40,474 nucleotides of DNA from Butyrivibrio sp. (lineage in GTDB: Bacteria; Bacillota; Clostridia; Lachnospirales; Lachnospiraceae): the NCBI GenBank assembly GCA_017413105.1, contig JAFPVA010000194.1, positions 1 through 40,474 of the forward strand, written 5' to 3'. Positions 6,794 to 14,634 of the stretch are shown here, piece by piece. Position 1 is the first letter of the stretch, and each line of letters opens with the position of its first letter. The position numbers were made by a program, and so were the translations under genes. The notes under the pieces are model-generated. The model saw nothing but the letters and a program-made list of their open reading frames with translations. It did no database searches and was not told where the DNA came from.

Positions 6794-7831
6794 ATGAAGT
6801 TTGAATATTTTAACGGAAGGGAAACAGCTTCAAATTGCTATTTCATCATTCCAAAAGCACTTCAAACAGATCCGGTACTCAAGAAGTTATCTGTATATGC
6901 CAAGTATTTATATGGTCTTATGCTGGATAGAATGAAACTGTCTTGGAAGAATAATCAGGTGGATAAAGAGGGAAGAGCTTATATTTACTATTCAACAGAG
7001 AGCATCCAGCAGGAACTTGGTGTTGGTAGAAATACTGTTTTTAAACTTCTGGAGGAACTGGATACTGATAATGGCATAGGTCTTATTGAAAGAGTAAAGC
7101 TAGGGCAGGGTAAAACTTCACGCATATATGTAATGAGAATTGTAGAGGCTGAGCAGGAATTTGTTGAGGATGAATATGCGCAGGAGGATGTTCAGAAGTT
7201 TAATAATTGGGATTCAGAAGAAAAAGCGGAAGTTTCAGAAGTCCAAAATGTAAACTTCAAGAAGTTTAAAAATGGGACTTCTAGAAGTCCAAAATCTAAC
7301 ACTCTAGAAGTTTATAATCAGGACGCTAATAAGAATAATATTAATAAAAATATTAATAATAATCTTATCCATATCTATCCTGCTAACAGTACAGAAGTAA
7401 GGACTGATGTGACAAGACGAGATGCTGAAGAAGAGGCTTACAGAGAAATTGTAACTGAAAATATTGCACCGGACAGGCTTATCAGCATATTTCCATGCGA
7501 TGAAGGTGTAGTTCAAGGGATAGTGGATCTCATGGTTGATACGCTTACTTCAACCAAAGACACGTTTATGGTGGAGAGCCAGGAAAGAAGCGCCAATATG
7601 GTTAAGAGCAGATTCATGAAGCTTGATACATTTCACGTTGAGTCTGTAATTGCCAAACTGTTAAAGCTCCCTGAACCGCCGAGGAATCCCAAGCAATATC
7701 TTATGACCATGCTCTACAATGAGCCGCTGACCATGGATGCCAGTATAAAAGCTGAGGTCAATAGGGATTGGGCCAAGATCGTCTCAGAAAAAACACAGAA
7801 TAATGAGTTTGAAGAATTGATGGAGGGTTGA
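6794..7831 (+). CDS. repA: RepA_N-type replication initiator
   Basis: The protein has 345 residues from ATG 6794, which has AAGGGAG about 11 bases upstream. An in-frame ATG at 6761 overlaps the previous gene and is an alternative. Residues 1-115 form the RepA_N winged-helix domain (LSVYAKYLYGLMLDRM, QELGVGRNTVFKLLEEL). A low-complexity, Asn-rich linker at about 135-195 is encoded by phased DNA repeats and an AT-rich tract. The C-terminal region from about 210 (EEEAYREIVTENI to NEPLTMDASI) resembles DUF6017, the DnaD-like tail of such initiators. Initiators of this family often carry their origin within the gene. The protein probably replicates the circular ICE intermediate. Confidence 0.88.
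   Translation: MKFEYFNGRETASNCYFIIPKALQTDPVLKKLSVYAKYLYGLMLDRMKLSWKNNQVDKEGRAYIYYSTESIQQELGVGRNTVFKLLEELDTDNGIGLIERVKLGQGKTSRIYVMRIVEAEQEFVEDEYAQEDVQKFNNWDSEEKAEVSEVQNVNFKKFKNGTSRSPKSNTLEVYNQDANKNNINKNINNNLIHIYPANSTEVRTDVTRRDAEEEAYREIVTENIAPDRLISIFPCDEGVVQGIVDLMVDTLTSTKDTFMVESQERSANMVKSRFMKLDTFHVESVIAKLLKLPEPPRNPKQYLMTMLYNEPLTMDASIKAEVNRDWAKIVSEKTQNNEFEELMEG
7194..7372 (+). repeat. Phased iterons and AT-rich tract inside repA, candidate origin
   Basis: The unit AGAAGT begins at 7237, 7260, 7283 and 7306, exactly 23 bp apart, with weaker copies at 7194 and 7215. Adjacent units form palindromes: TAAACTTC-aa-GAAGTTTA at 7251-7268 and the perfect 16-bp GGACTTCTAGAAGTCC at 7275-7290, again with centres 23 bp apart. 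A nearly pure A/T run follows at about 7326-7370. Repeats on one helix face next to an AT-rich unwinding element are the layout of an iteron origin. Confidence 0.65.
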
Positions 7832-7833
7832 TT

Positions 7834-8127
7834 ATGTTTATATCAAAACTTTTGCTTAAGGCTATATTGTTACCAGTATTTCTGATGGTTTGCTTCATCA
7901 GAACATGGGTTGAGGTACTTTCCAGGATTGGTTGCGTAATCCTGGGGATCTTTTACCTTGTGATGCTTGCAATAATCGTCATGTATGTCAGCAAGCAGAT
8001 GTGGGGAGCTGTAGCGATTTCTGTCGGTATGTCCTTTGGGGCATTTCTCATATCATTTGCCTCTGTTGCAGTAGGAATGGCACTTGAAGGAATTGGAGAT
8101 AAGATTAGCGAAATATTAGCATCATAA
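7834..8127 (+). CDS. Small membrane protein, CD1845-like
   Basis: This 97-residue hydrophobic protein has three likely membrane segments (roughly residues 5-25, 32-52 and 58-85). ATG at 7834 is 6 bases after GGAGGG. An in-frame TTG at 7828 overlaps the repA stop but is too close to that site. It resembles the small CD1845-type membrane proteins found after repA in Tn1549-like elements, although the similarity is by pattern only. It is the last backbone gene before the polysaccharide cargo. Function unknown. Confidence 0.7.
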   Translation: MFISKLLLKAILLPVFLMVCFIRTWVEVLSRIGCVILGIFYLVMLAIIVMYVSKQMWGAVAISVGMSFGAFLISFASVAVGMALEGIGDKISEILAS

Positions 8128-8253
8128 GTAGGTGAAAAATGACGATTACCGTTATACATAATGTATGAAAAAGTAAAACCAATTGGATATTGTTGAAAAT
8201 TTATAAACAAAGAATAAAAAATGCGATTAGTCGAATATTTTATTGCTAAAATT

Positions 8254-8282
8254 ATGACAAGCGCTTGGATATGGCTTATAAT
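8254..8282 (+). promoter_or_regulatory. Promoter of the first polysaccharide gene
   Basis: ATGACA at 8254-8259 and TATAAT at 8277-8282 are 17 bp apart. The leader to the gene at 8456 would be about 165 nt. The 8128-8455 gap holds no open frame of note. It is AT-rich and marks the change from ICE backbone to cargo. A near-identical arrangement occurs at 10555. Confidence 0.6.
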
Positions 8283-8455
8283 GGGACTGTGAGGGATGAA
8301 TGTCAGTTCTTTTGGAATTGGTAGACAAATGAAATTAAATTTTGAAAACTTCACGCATTAGCATTAAATTATTTCACTATTATGCCGAAATAAGTTATAG
8401 ATGTCTATGCACATAGGGATTGTCCTGTTGTCAGAACCTAGAGGGGGGTTATGAT

Positions 8456-9157
8456 ATGGCAAGAACGAATGCAGTTCCGGCTGAACAAATCGTTATAACA
8501 AAGGGAAAAAAGATCATTGAACTCAATTATTGGGAAATCTATGATCATAAGGCAAACATTTACAAATGGATAAAAAGAGCATTTGATGTTGTTGCAGCAT
8601 TGGCAGCACTAATTGTTTTGTCGCCAGTGTTCCTTATTACAGCGATTGCCATTTTTGTTGAGGATGGAGGCCCTATATTCTTTACACAGCAGCGTGCTGG
8701 CAAAGATATGAAGAGCTTCAAAATATATAAGTTTAGAAGCATGTATCGTAATGCGGAGGCTCAATTTGAGAAGATGCAAGCTCAAAATGAGCAGACTGGC
8801 CATGCATTTAAGATTAAGAATGATCCAAGAATTACCCATGTAGGTAGATTTATAAGAAGATATTCAATTGATGAGTTGCCACAGCTCTTTAATATCATCA
8901 AAGGCGACATGAGTGTGGTTGGCCCCAGGCCTATTCTCTATTCTCAAATGGAAGAATGTAATGCATATGAGAAACAGAGGCTTATTGTTAGACCAGGACT
9001 CACATGTTATTGGCAGGTGTGCGGTAGAGCCAAGATTAAATGGGATAGATGGGTTGAACTGGATCTGCAGTATATTCAGGATATGAGTATTAAGAAAGAT
9101 ATAGAGTTGATAATCAGAACGTTTCCTGCAGTGTTTGGGCAAGATGGAGCATATTGA
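8456..9157 (+). CDS. Priming undecaprenyl-phosphate sugar-phosphate transferase
   Basis: This 233-residue protein is a member of the bacterial sugar transferase family (WbaP/EpsE C-terminal type). It transfers a sugar-1-phosphate to the lipid carrier and starts each polysaccharide repeat unit at the inner face of the membrane. One membrane segment lies at about residues 40-65 (VVAALAALIVLSPVFLITAI). Family motifs follow: FFTQQRAGKDMKSFKIYKFR, then RFIRRYSIDELPQLFNIIKG and MSVVGPRP, ending with RPGLTCYWQVCGR. ATG at 8456 is preceded by GAGGGGGG. The in-frame TTG at 8420 has no such site. A terminator at 9172 separates it from the following gene. The sugar specificity cannot be read from sequence alone. 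Confidence 0.92.
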   Translation: MARTNAVPAEQIVITKGKKIIELNYWEIYDHKANIYKWIKRAFDVVAALAALIVLSPVFLITAIAIFVEDGGPIFFTQQRAGKDMKSFKIYKFRSMYRNAEAQFEKMQAQNEQTGHAFKIKNDPRITHVGRFIRRYSIDELPQLFNIIKGDMSVVGPRPILYSQMEECNAYEKQRLIVRPGLTCYWQVCGRAKIKWDRWVELDLQYIQDMSIKKDIELIIRTFPAVFGQDGAY

Positions 9158-9171
9158 TATTAATGACAGAT

Positions 9172-9204
9172 AACGTGAATCATTATCGGGGTTCACGTTT
9201 TTCT
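9172..9204 (+). terminator. Terminator after the priming transferase
   Basis: Arms AACGTGAA (9172-9179) and TTCACGTT (9192-9199) pair perfectly over 8 bp and run into a T-tract (TTTTTC). This is a typical intrinsic terminator 15 bases after the stop codon. Confidence 0.75.
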
Positions 9205-9230
9205 ATTTGAGCTATAGAAAGCTTTAACAA

Positions 9231-9902
9231 ATGAAATATAATTTGTTGGAACCTAAATTAGAGAATAAGATACTTAAGCAGACGAAAAAGATGGTCTGTC
9301 CCGATCAAGTTAAATATCGTATCATCAACGGGAAACCACGTCAATATAAAGATGAGGACATCAAAGATGTTGATTACGAGAGTGTCGTGTTTAAACGTGG
9401 GATAGTCATTGTTTTAGAGAGTCCACATAAGAAAGAATATAAGGAATTAAACAAAATAGGCCCTGCAAAAGGAAAGACGGGGAAAAACATTACTAAATTC
9501 CTTGAAGAAGTACTAAAGAGTTCTAAAGATGTTTGGCATATAGTGGAAGGGTCGGATTTTGAATTAATAATCGCTAATGCAGTTCAATACCAATGTAGTA
9601 AAGGAAAGGATTTACGCGGAAAGAATAATAGGGAAAATTCCAAAAACAGGGATTATAGATTTATTAAATACATTCTTGAAGGATGTGGTAAGGATTTGGA
9701 AGAACGCATTAGATTATTAGAGCCGGTGCTGGTTATAAATGCCTGCTCGACCTCAAACTGCTTTAATGCTGTAGTGGAATGGTATTTGCAAAGACAGTGC
9801 CGAAAAATAGGTGCTGTATATGCCGCCGTAAATCATCCGATAACATGGAATAATACTACAAGGCTTTTCCGAACGAAAGTGGTAAAAACAAATTTTCATT
9901 GA
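9231..9902 (+). CDS. Unknown protein, possibly uracil-DNA-glycosylase-like fold
   Basis: I do not recognise this 223-residue soluble protein with certainty. It shows VIVLESPHKKEY (near 63), GPAKGKTGKNI (near 80), ANAVQYQCS (near 118), VINACSTSN (near 173) and VNHPITW (near 205). A strand followed by E-S-P-H, a mid-protein N-A-x-Q, and a late H-P are loosely like the motif order of the uracil-DNA glycosylase superfamily, but this is a pattern guess. The ribosome binding site is weak (GAAAGC). The gene lies alone between the terminator of the priming transferase and a convergent transposase-like gene, so it need not belong to polysaccharide synthesis. It might be a DNA repair or defence passenger. 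Confidence 0.6.
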   Translation: MKYNLLEPKLENKILKQTKKMVCPDQVKYRIINGKPRQYKDEDIKDVDYESVVFKRGIVIVLESPHKKEYKELNKIGPAKGKTGKNITKFLEEVLKSSKDVWHIVEGSDFELIIANAVQYQCSKGKDLRGKNNRENSKNRDYRFIKYILEGCGKDLEERIRLLEPVLVINACSTSNCFNAVVEWYLQRQCRKIGAVYAAVNHPITWNNTTRLFRTKVVKTNFH

Positions 9903-9905
9903 TTC

Positions 9906-9931
9906 TGGAGCGCTATGATTGGCGTTTTTTG
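9906..9931 (+). terminator. Short hairpin with T-run at convergent gene ends
   Basis: AGCGC and GCGTT pair over 5 bp around TATGATTG and run into TTTTTT. The stem is short, so this is a weak terminator candidate for the gene at 9231. It overlaps the 3' end of the minus-strand gene. Confidence 0.4.
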
Positions 9932-10455
9932 CTAGTGTCGTATCTTTTTACCCAATCATAAACTTGACCATAGAAAAGGCCGAATTCTGCCGCAGTGCTC
10001 TTGTAGTCATGATTATGCTCTATACAGTATTTAACAACTGCTTTTCGTTCCATGGCAGTTGTTTTTTTCTTGTTTGCAGGATCATAAACGGATCCTTTCG
10101 GGTCATAATCTTTTAACTCTTTGTTTTCGGTATAAGCCATGACCCATTTCCTTAGGGTTTCCTTCGATGGTATCTTATATTTTGCTGCTATATCTGTAAG
10201 AGAACCATTTCCGGCCAAATAATCTTCCACAACAGCAAGTTTATCAGCGACAGTATACCTATTGTTTCCCTTCTTGCCAATAAAGGCTTCTTCACCAGCT
10301 TCAAGGTATCGTGGTACCCACTCATTAAGCATTGATTTGCATGCAGATGCATTAAAGGTGATACCATATTTATCACATATCTCCTTGTGTGAGAGTTCAC
10401 CTTCGAGATAATCTTTGCAGGCTGCTATTTTAGTATGCGCAGAGTACTTTGCCAT
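9913..10455 (-). CDS. IS3-type OrfA (multi helix-turn-helix) without OrfB
   Basis: This 180-residue minus-strand protein starts at the ATG at 10455 after GGGAG. The longer frame from 10503 lacks such a site. It contains three consecutive helix-turn-helix units (around KEICDKYGITFNASACKSML, LTDIAAKYKIPSKETLRKWV and KSTAAEFGLFYGQVYDWVKR), as in OrfA of IS3-family elements. The last codons include A AAA AAC, a classic slippery sequence for the -1 frameshift that joins OrfA to OrfB. No OrfB is found downstream, where the frame runs antisense to the gene at 9231. It is probably the remnant of an insertion sequence, or a co-opted DNA-binding protein. Confidence 0.75.
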   Translation of the reverse strand: MAKYSAHTKIAACKDYLEGELSHKEICDKYGITFNASACKSMLNEWVPRYLEAGEEAFIGKKGNNRYTVADKLAVVEDYLAGNGSLTDIAAKYKIPSKETLRKWVMAYTENKELKDYDPKGSVYDPANKKKTTAMERKAVVKYCIEHNHDYKSTAAEFGLFYGQVYDWVKRYDTSKKRQS

Positions 10456-10554
10456 GATAATCTCCCTATGATGGATAATCAATCCATAAGAAAATGATAA
10501 CACAAAATAAAGTTATGAACAGCATAGCTCGCTACATAATCTGCGCTTTTTCTT

Positions 10555-10583
10555 ATGACAAAAACCTATATATAGATTATAAT
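10555..10583 (+). promoter_or_regulatory. Promoter of the main polysaccharide operon
   Basis: ATGACA (10555-10560), 17 bp, then TATAAT (10578-10583): the same boxes and spacing as at 8254. It would give a leader of about 300 nt before the gene at 10889. Apart from a possible short minus-strand frame at 10650-10814, the 10456-10888 gap shows nothing else I can name. Confidence 0.55.
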
Positions 10584-10649
10584 AAAATAGTAATTAAATT
10601 CACGATTTGTTGAATGTATGGGTTGGGGGAGATGAAAAAAGAGTACTTA

Positions 10650-10814
10650 CTATAGGAGACCATTTAGTAAGTAAATCATAACTATTTTTCTATATGCATT
10701 CTTAGATTTCAAGAGTTTATCATACATCTTTGCTTGCGCAAAATCCTCTATTTCCCATAAAACTGTATTATTAATAATCGTAGTTTTTATTATGGAATAT
10801 TTTTGAAGGTTCAT
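10650..10814 (-). CDS. Possible 54-residue minus-strand frame
   Basis: A complete frame runs from ATG 10814 to TAG 10650. It encodes a mixed charged and hydrophobic peptide (WEIEDFAQAKMYDKLLKS in the middle, ending in IYLLNGLL). No good ribosome binding site precedes it. In such AT-rich DNA a frame of this length can occur by chance. The amino-acid mixture looks protein-like, so it may be a small gene or the remnant of a larger one left when the cargo was assembled. Confidence 0.22.
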   Translation of the reverse strand: MNLQKYSIIKTTIINNTVLWEIEDFAQAKMYDKLLKSKNAYRKIVMIYLLNGLL

Positions 10815-10888
10815 TCTGTGGGGACAGAATATTGTTTAAGAAATTGAAGAGAACTGTGTGAAAGAGATAACGGTTGAGGAGGTATTAC

Positions 10889-11887
10889 ATGACAGTAGTT
10901 TATGTTAGCGATGATAACTATGCTCATTTGTTGGGGATATCACTGACATCCCTTTATGAAAATAACAAGGATGAAAACATATTAAATGTTTTTATCATAG
11001 ACGATGGCATTTCAGAGGAAAACAAGAAAAAGATAGATGTTACAGCGAGACGCTTTGGTCGCGAAGTAGACTATTTTAAGGCAGATATGGTTATATCAAA
11101 CAGCAAGATGGGAAAGTGGCCTAAGAATATCTTTTACAGACTGTACTTTGTTTCTATATTTGGGGATAAGTTATCGGATAAAAGGGTCCTGTATTTAGAC
11201 TGCGACACTATTGTAGCAGATAATTTGCAGGAGTTATGGAAGACGAACCTGGAAGGAAATGCCTGCGCAGCTGTTTATGAATGCATGGGAGAGAGGCATA
11301 AAAAGAATTGTATGGTCAAGAAAACGCTTCCGTATTTTAATTCGGGAGTATTACTTATGGATGTTCAGAAGTGGAAAGAACTGGATGTGGAAAACAAGGT
11401 ACATAAGATTCTAGAGCTGAACGCTGACACAAAGATGGAATATCCGGACGAGGGAATAATAAATTATCTTCTAATGGGAAATATTAAACCACTAGATCCT
11501 CGATATAACCTGACCACGATAAAGTGCGTATTTAATTATAAAGAACTAAGGATGTATCGCAAGTCTAGATTTATGTATTCTGAGAAAGAATATATAGAAG
11601 CTAACAATAATCCTGGCATCATACATTATACAAATAATTTCTTGGTAAGAAGACCGTGGCAAAGTGGAGTTAAGCATAGTCATCCGTTGGAAGAATATTT
11701 TGTCAAGTATAAGAATGATTCTGAGTGGAAGGACATAAAAACATCGGAAGAGCATGTTGGATTGCCCAAGAAGATTGTTAGGATGGTATTTGATGTAAAT
11801 GGAATGCTATGCACAGTGCTAACTGGCTTTATTTATTCATATATAAAGCCGTTAAAATATGACAAACTGATTGTTACAAAGGATTGA
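10889..11887 (+). CDS. Glycosyltransferase family 8 protein
   Basis: This 332-residue protein resembles LgtC-type GT8 enzymes, which are retaining transferases using UDP-glucose or UDP-galactose. The N-terminus TVVYVSDDNYAHLLGISLTS is the nucleotide-sugar binding start. The metal-binding D-x-D lies in RVLYLDCDTIVADNL (near residue 103). PYFNSGVLLMDVQKW and GIIHYTNN are further family motifs. ATG at 10889 follows GAGGAGG. An in-frame TTG at 10874 would place the ribosome binding site within the gene. It is the first gene of the long polysaccharide run (10889-23055). It probably adds a hexose to the lipid-linked repeat unit in the cytoplasm. Confidence 0.9.
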   Translation: MTVVYVSDDNYAHLLGISLTSLYENNKDENILNVFIIDDGISEENKKKIDVTARRFGREVDYFKADMVISNSKMGKWPKNIFYRLYFVSIFGDKLSDKRVLYLDCDTIVADNLQELWKTNLEGNACAAVYECMGERHKKNCMVKKTLPYFNSGVLLMDVQKWKELDVENKVHKILELNADTKMEYPDEGIINYLLMGNIKPLDPRYNLTTIKCVFNYKELRMYRKSRFMYSEKEYIEANNNPGIIHYTNNFLVRRPWQSGVKHSHPLEEYFVKYKNDSEWKDIKTSEEHVGLPKKIVRMVFDVNGMLCTVLTGFIYSYIKPLKYDKLIVTKD

Positions 11888-11930
11888 TTTTGGGTTTGAT
11901 ATGTATCAGTCGTAAGTAAGGGGTCAAAAG

Positions 11931-13715
11931 ATGGCTGACGCTAGAGAAAAAGATGCTATTTACAATATATGCAGACACGCAAAGGTAATCTCGTTTGATG
12001 TGTTTGGTACACTTATAACTAGGGATGTTGTTGACCCTGATGATGTATTCCGAATTGCAAAGTCAAAGAAAAACGGACAAGATGTAGATGTGGAAAGTAA
12101 AGAAGGCCTTGAAGCTCTATTCCAAGTTGAAAATTCTCTTGTTCATCCAATTGATGACATGATCGCTGTTATGAGAAGGCTAAGGCAAGATGGAAAAGAG
12201 ATTATCCTAACATCTGATATGTATTTGAATGCTCATATGATCGAGAATTTGCTGACAAAGATTGGTGTTATCAAAGGCGTTGATTATGACTGGCTGTTCG
12301 TATCTAGCGATTACGGATGTACTAAAAAAGATGGTGGATTGTATAAGCAGATCCAGCAGAAGACTAAAGTTGGCTTTGGAGATATAGTTCATATTGGTGA
12401 TGCAATAAGAAGTGATTTTTTAAAGCCTCGTATGCTTGGAATCAAAGCTATATGGGTCAAACAGGAGAAAAGTGTATGTGTTCCGAAAACTCGTAGTGAT
12501 GAAATACGGAATCTGAATAGGTTTATTGCAAACCATATATCAGAAGAGAATTATGAATATGTAATTGGATATAAACATTTTGGCCCTCTGCTATATGGCT
12601 TTGCCAATTGGTTAAATGAGAGAATTTCAGAAAAAAAAGAACCTGCATATTTTCTTTCAAGAGAAGGATATATCTTTCTTAAAGCGCTCGAAATAATGGG
12701 AATGAAGCAGGATAACATGAAATACATGCTGGTCTCTAGAAGAAGTATAATTGGTTCATTGCTCTGGATACATGATGATGCTGACGAGATGATCAAAAGC
12801 CTGCGAATCGACAGAAAGATAATCTTTGAGAAAGTCATTGCACTCCTGAATGTTCAGGAGTGTTTAAAAAATGATGCAGCATCGAAAAATTTATTGGGAA
12901 GAATATATGCTACTTCAACTGAGATTATCCATGATGAAGAAACATATTCGTTTATTTCCAAGCATATATTGGAGATTAAAGAGAACTCGAGAAAACAGTA
13001 TGGTGCAATGGAAAAGTACTTTGAATCTATTGGATTTGACGCTCATGATGACTGTATAATGGTCGACGTTGGGTGGGTGGGCACCATGCAGCGTTATCTA
13101 AATGATTATATAAAAACAAGAAATAACGCGAAGAGAATAAAGGGTTTATACCTTGGGGTACATAGCAATAACTATCGTGAGGATCCTAAAGAAGGTTATT
13201 TATTCAATGGGGATAGTGTAAAAAAGCAACGAGACATATTTACATTTGTTGGATTATTGGAAAGCGTTTTTTCTGAGCAAGATGGAAGCGTGAAGCATTA
13301 TTGGAATAAAGGCGACTCCTGCGAGGTAGAACGTTGTGGATACGAATATGGAGAAAATGATGCAAAGAAAATCAATATGATTCAGCAAGGGATGCTGGAC
13401 TTTGTTGGGGATATGTATAACAGTGACATAAGGCATATTTTGATTTTTGATCAGTATCTTTCTACTTTCAATTTGCTTAAATTTGGTAATAGTCCATCGA
13501 AAGAGGATCTTGACTTCTATAAAGGGCTGGAATTTACAGATGAGTCATATAGCTTGAACTCTGGATTTGGATTAAAAACATTATCTATTAGGGATTTAAA
13601 AAATAATTTTATGAATAGTATTTGGAAGACGGCTTATCTTAAATGCACATTTGGCAGTTGGTTTCCAGCAAAAGTATTCTATGATTGCTTGTATGGGCTT
13701 AAGAAAAATACCTGA
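11931..13715 (+). CDS. HAD-superfamily protein with large C-terminal domain
   Basis: In this 594-residue protein, residues 15-190 form a HAD phosphatase-like domain: ISFDVFGTLITRD (nucleophile D near 23), ILTSDMYL (motif II) and HIGDAIRSDFLKPRMLG (motif IV). The remaining 400 residues (with AYFLSREGYIFLKALEIMG and MVDVGWVGTMQRYLND) match the architecture of large HAD-type proteins common in capsule and lipopolysaccharide loci (COG5610-like). The substrate is not known. The second half may be a transferase. AAGGGG lies upstream of ATG 11931. The gap to the preceding gene is 43 bp, consistent with one operon. Confidence 0.82.
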   Translation: MADAREKDAIYNICRHAKVISFDVFGTLITRDVVDPDDVFRIAKSKKNGQDVDVESKEGLEALFQVENSLVHPIDDMIAVMRRLRQDGKEIILTSDMYLNAHMIENLLTKIGVIKGVDYDWLFVSSDYGCTKKDGGLYKQIQQKTKVGFGDIVHIGDAIRSDFLKPRMLGIKAIWVKQEKSVCVPKTRSDEIRNLNRFIANHISEENYEYVIGYKHFGPLLYGFANWLNERISEKKEPAYFLSREGYIFLKALEIMGMKQDNMKYMLVSRRSIIGSLLWIHDDADEMIKSLRIDRKIIFEKVIALLNVQECLKNDAASKNLLGRIYATSTEIIHDEETYSFISKHILEIKENSRKQYGAMEKYFESIGFDAHDDCIMVDVGWVGTMQRYLNDYIKTRNNAKRIKGLYLGVHSNNYREDPKEGYLFNGDSVKKQRDIFTFVGLLESVFSEQDGSVKHYWNKGDSCEVERCGYEYGENDAKKINMIQQGMLDFVGDMYNSDIRHILIFDQYLSTFNLLKFGNSPSKEDLDFYKGLEFTDESYSLNSGFGLKTLSIRDLKNNFMNSIWKTAYLKCTFGSWFPAKVFYDCLYGLKKNT

Positions 13716-13723
13716 GATTAGTT

Positions 13724-14620
13724 ATGGATAATAAAAATGATTTACTTACTGAGAATAAGAAATATCTAGAAAAGACCCAATCGACCTCATATAAGATATA
13801 TGAGTCTATTGGGTTGTTAGTAAAGCCTCTTCTTGTAGGGAATTTTTCTGAATTTAAAAGTATCTTTAAAAGAAAAAAGATAAATATTCAAATACGTGCT
13901 AATACGACAGGAAAAACAAGGTATCCTCAGAAAAAAACAGAGTATTTGAACGAAAGAGTTGCTGTATATACTGCACTCTTTGGAAATATTGATACGATTA
14001 TGGAACCGCTTGTTGTAGATCCTAATTGTGATTATTACGTAATCACAGATCAGAATTTGCCGGACAATAGTACTTGGAAAAATAAGAATGTTGATTTATC
14101 TATTGTTGATGGGTTCAGCAACAGGGAAAAGAACAGATACTATAAGATGCATTCATATGAACTTTTTCCGGAATATGCGTATTGCGTTTATTTGGATGCG
14201 AATATCAATATATATGGAAAACTATCAGAGCTGATTCAATATGTGAATCCGGAATCGGGAATTGGGATTCATAATATGCCTAACAGGGGCAATGTGTATG
14301 AAGAAATATTTGCCAGGAGTTTGATAGATCCCAGAGATGGCGATGTTCTTAATCGTCAAAAGAATGATTATAGGCAGATAGGATTCATTAATGAGGAAGG
14401 CATGTTTGAGTGCAATGTGATTATCACTAAAACTGGGGAAGTAAGTTCAAAGATAATGAATAGATGGTGGGAAGAATATAAAAAATATCCGGCAAGAGAT
14501 CAGGTATCATTTCCTTTCATTTTGTGGAAGCTTGGAATTCCGCAGGATAAAATCGGAATAATAGGAAATTGTGTGAGGTTAAATCCATACTTTAGAATAA
14601 AAGAACATGTAATACTGTAG
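13724..14620 (+). CDS. DUF616 glycosyltransferase-like protein
   Basis: This 298-residue protein has a variable, basic N-terminal 80 residues followed by the DUF616 (TOD1/MUCI70-like) domain: VAVYTALFGNIDTIMEPL, CDYYVITDQ, NRYYKMHSYELFPEYAYCVY and LDANINIYGKL. The D-x-N after the strand takes the place of the metal-binding motif in GT-A folds. Domains of this kind occur in bacterial surface-polysaccharide loci. The donor and acceptor are unknown. The start at 13724 is 8 bases after the previous stop with only a weak ribosome binding site, so translation is probably coupled. Confidence 0.82.
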   Translation: MDNKNDLLTENKKYLEKTQSTSYKIYESIGLLVKPLLVGNFSEFKSIFKRKKINIQIRANTTGKTRYPQKKTEYLNERVAVYTALFGNIDTIMEPLVVDPNCDYYVITDQNLPDNSTWKNKNVDLSIVDGFSNREKNRYYKMHSYELFPEYAYCVYLDANINIYGKLSELIQYVNPESGIGIHNMPNRGNVYEEIFARSLIDPRDGDVLNRQKNDYRQIGFINEEGMFECNVIITKTGEVSSKIMNRWWEEYKKYPARDQVSFPFILWKLGIPQDKIGIIGNCVRLNPYFRIKEHVIL

Positions 14621-14634
14621 AATGGGATTGCCAT

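Noticed and set aside
8128-8455. Possible second attachment site before the cargo
   Set aside because: I found no copy of the lysS 3' end here or elsewhere in the window, so the cargo is not bounded by a second lysS-type site.
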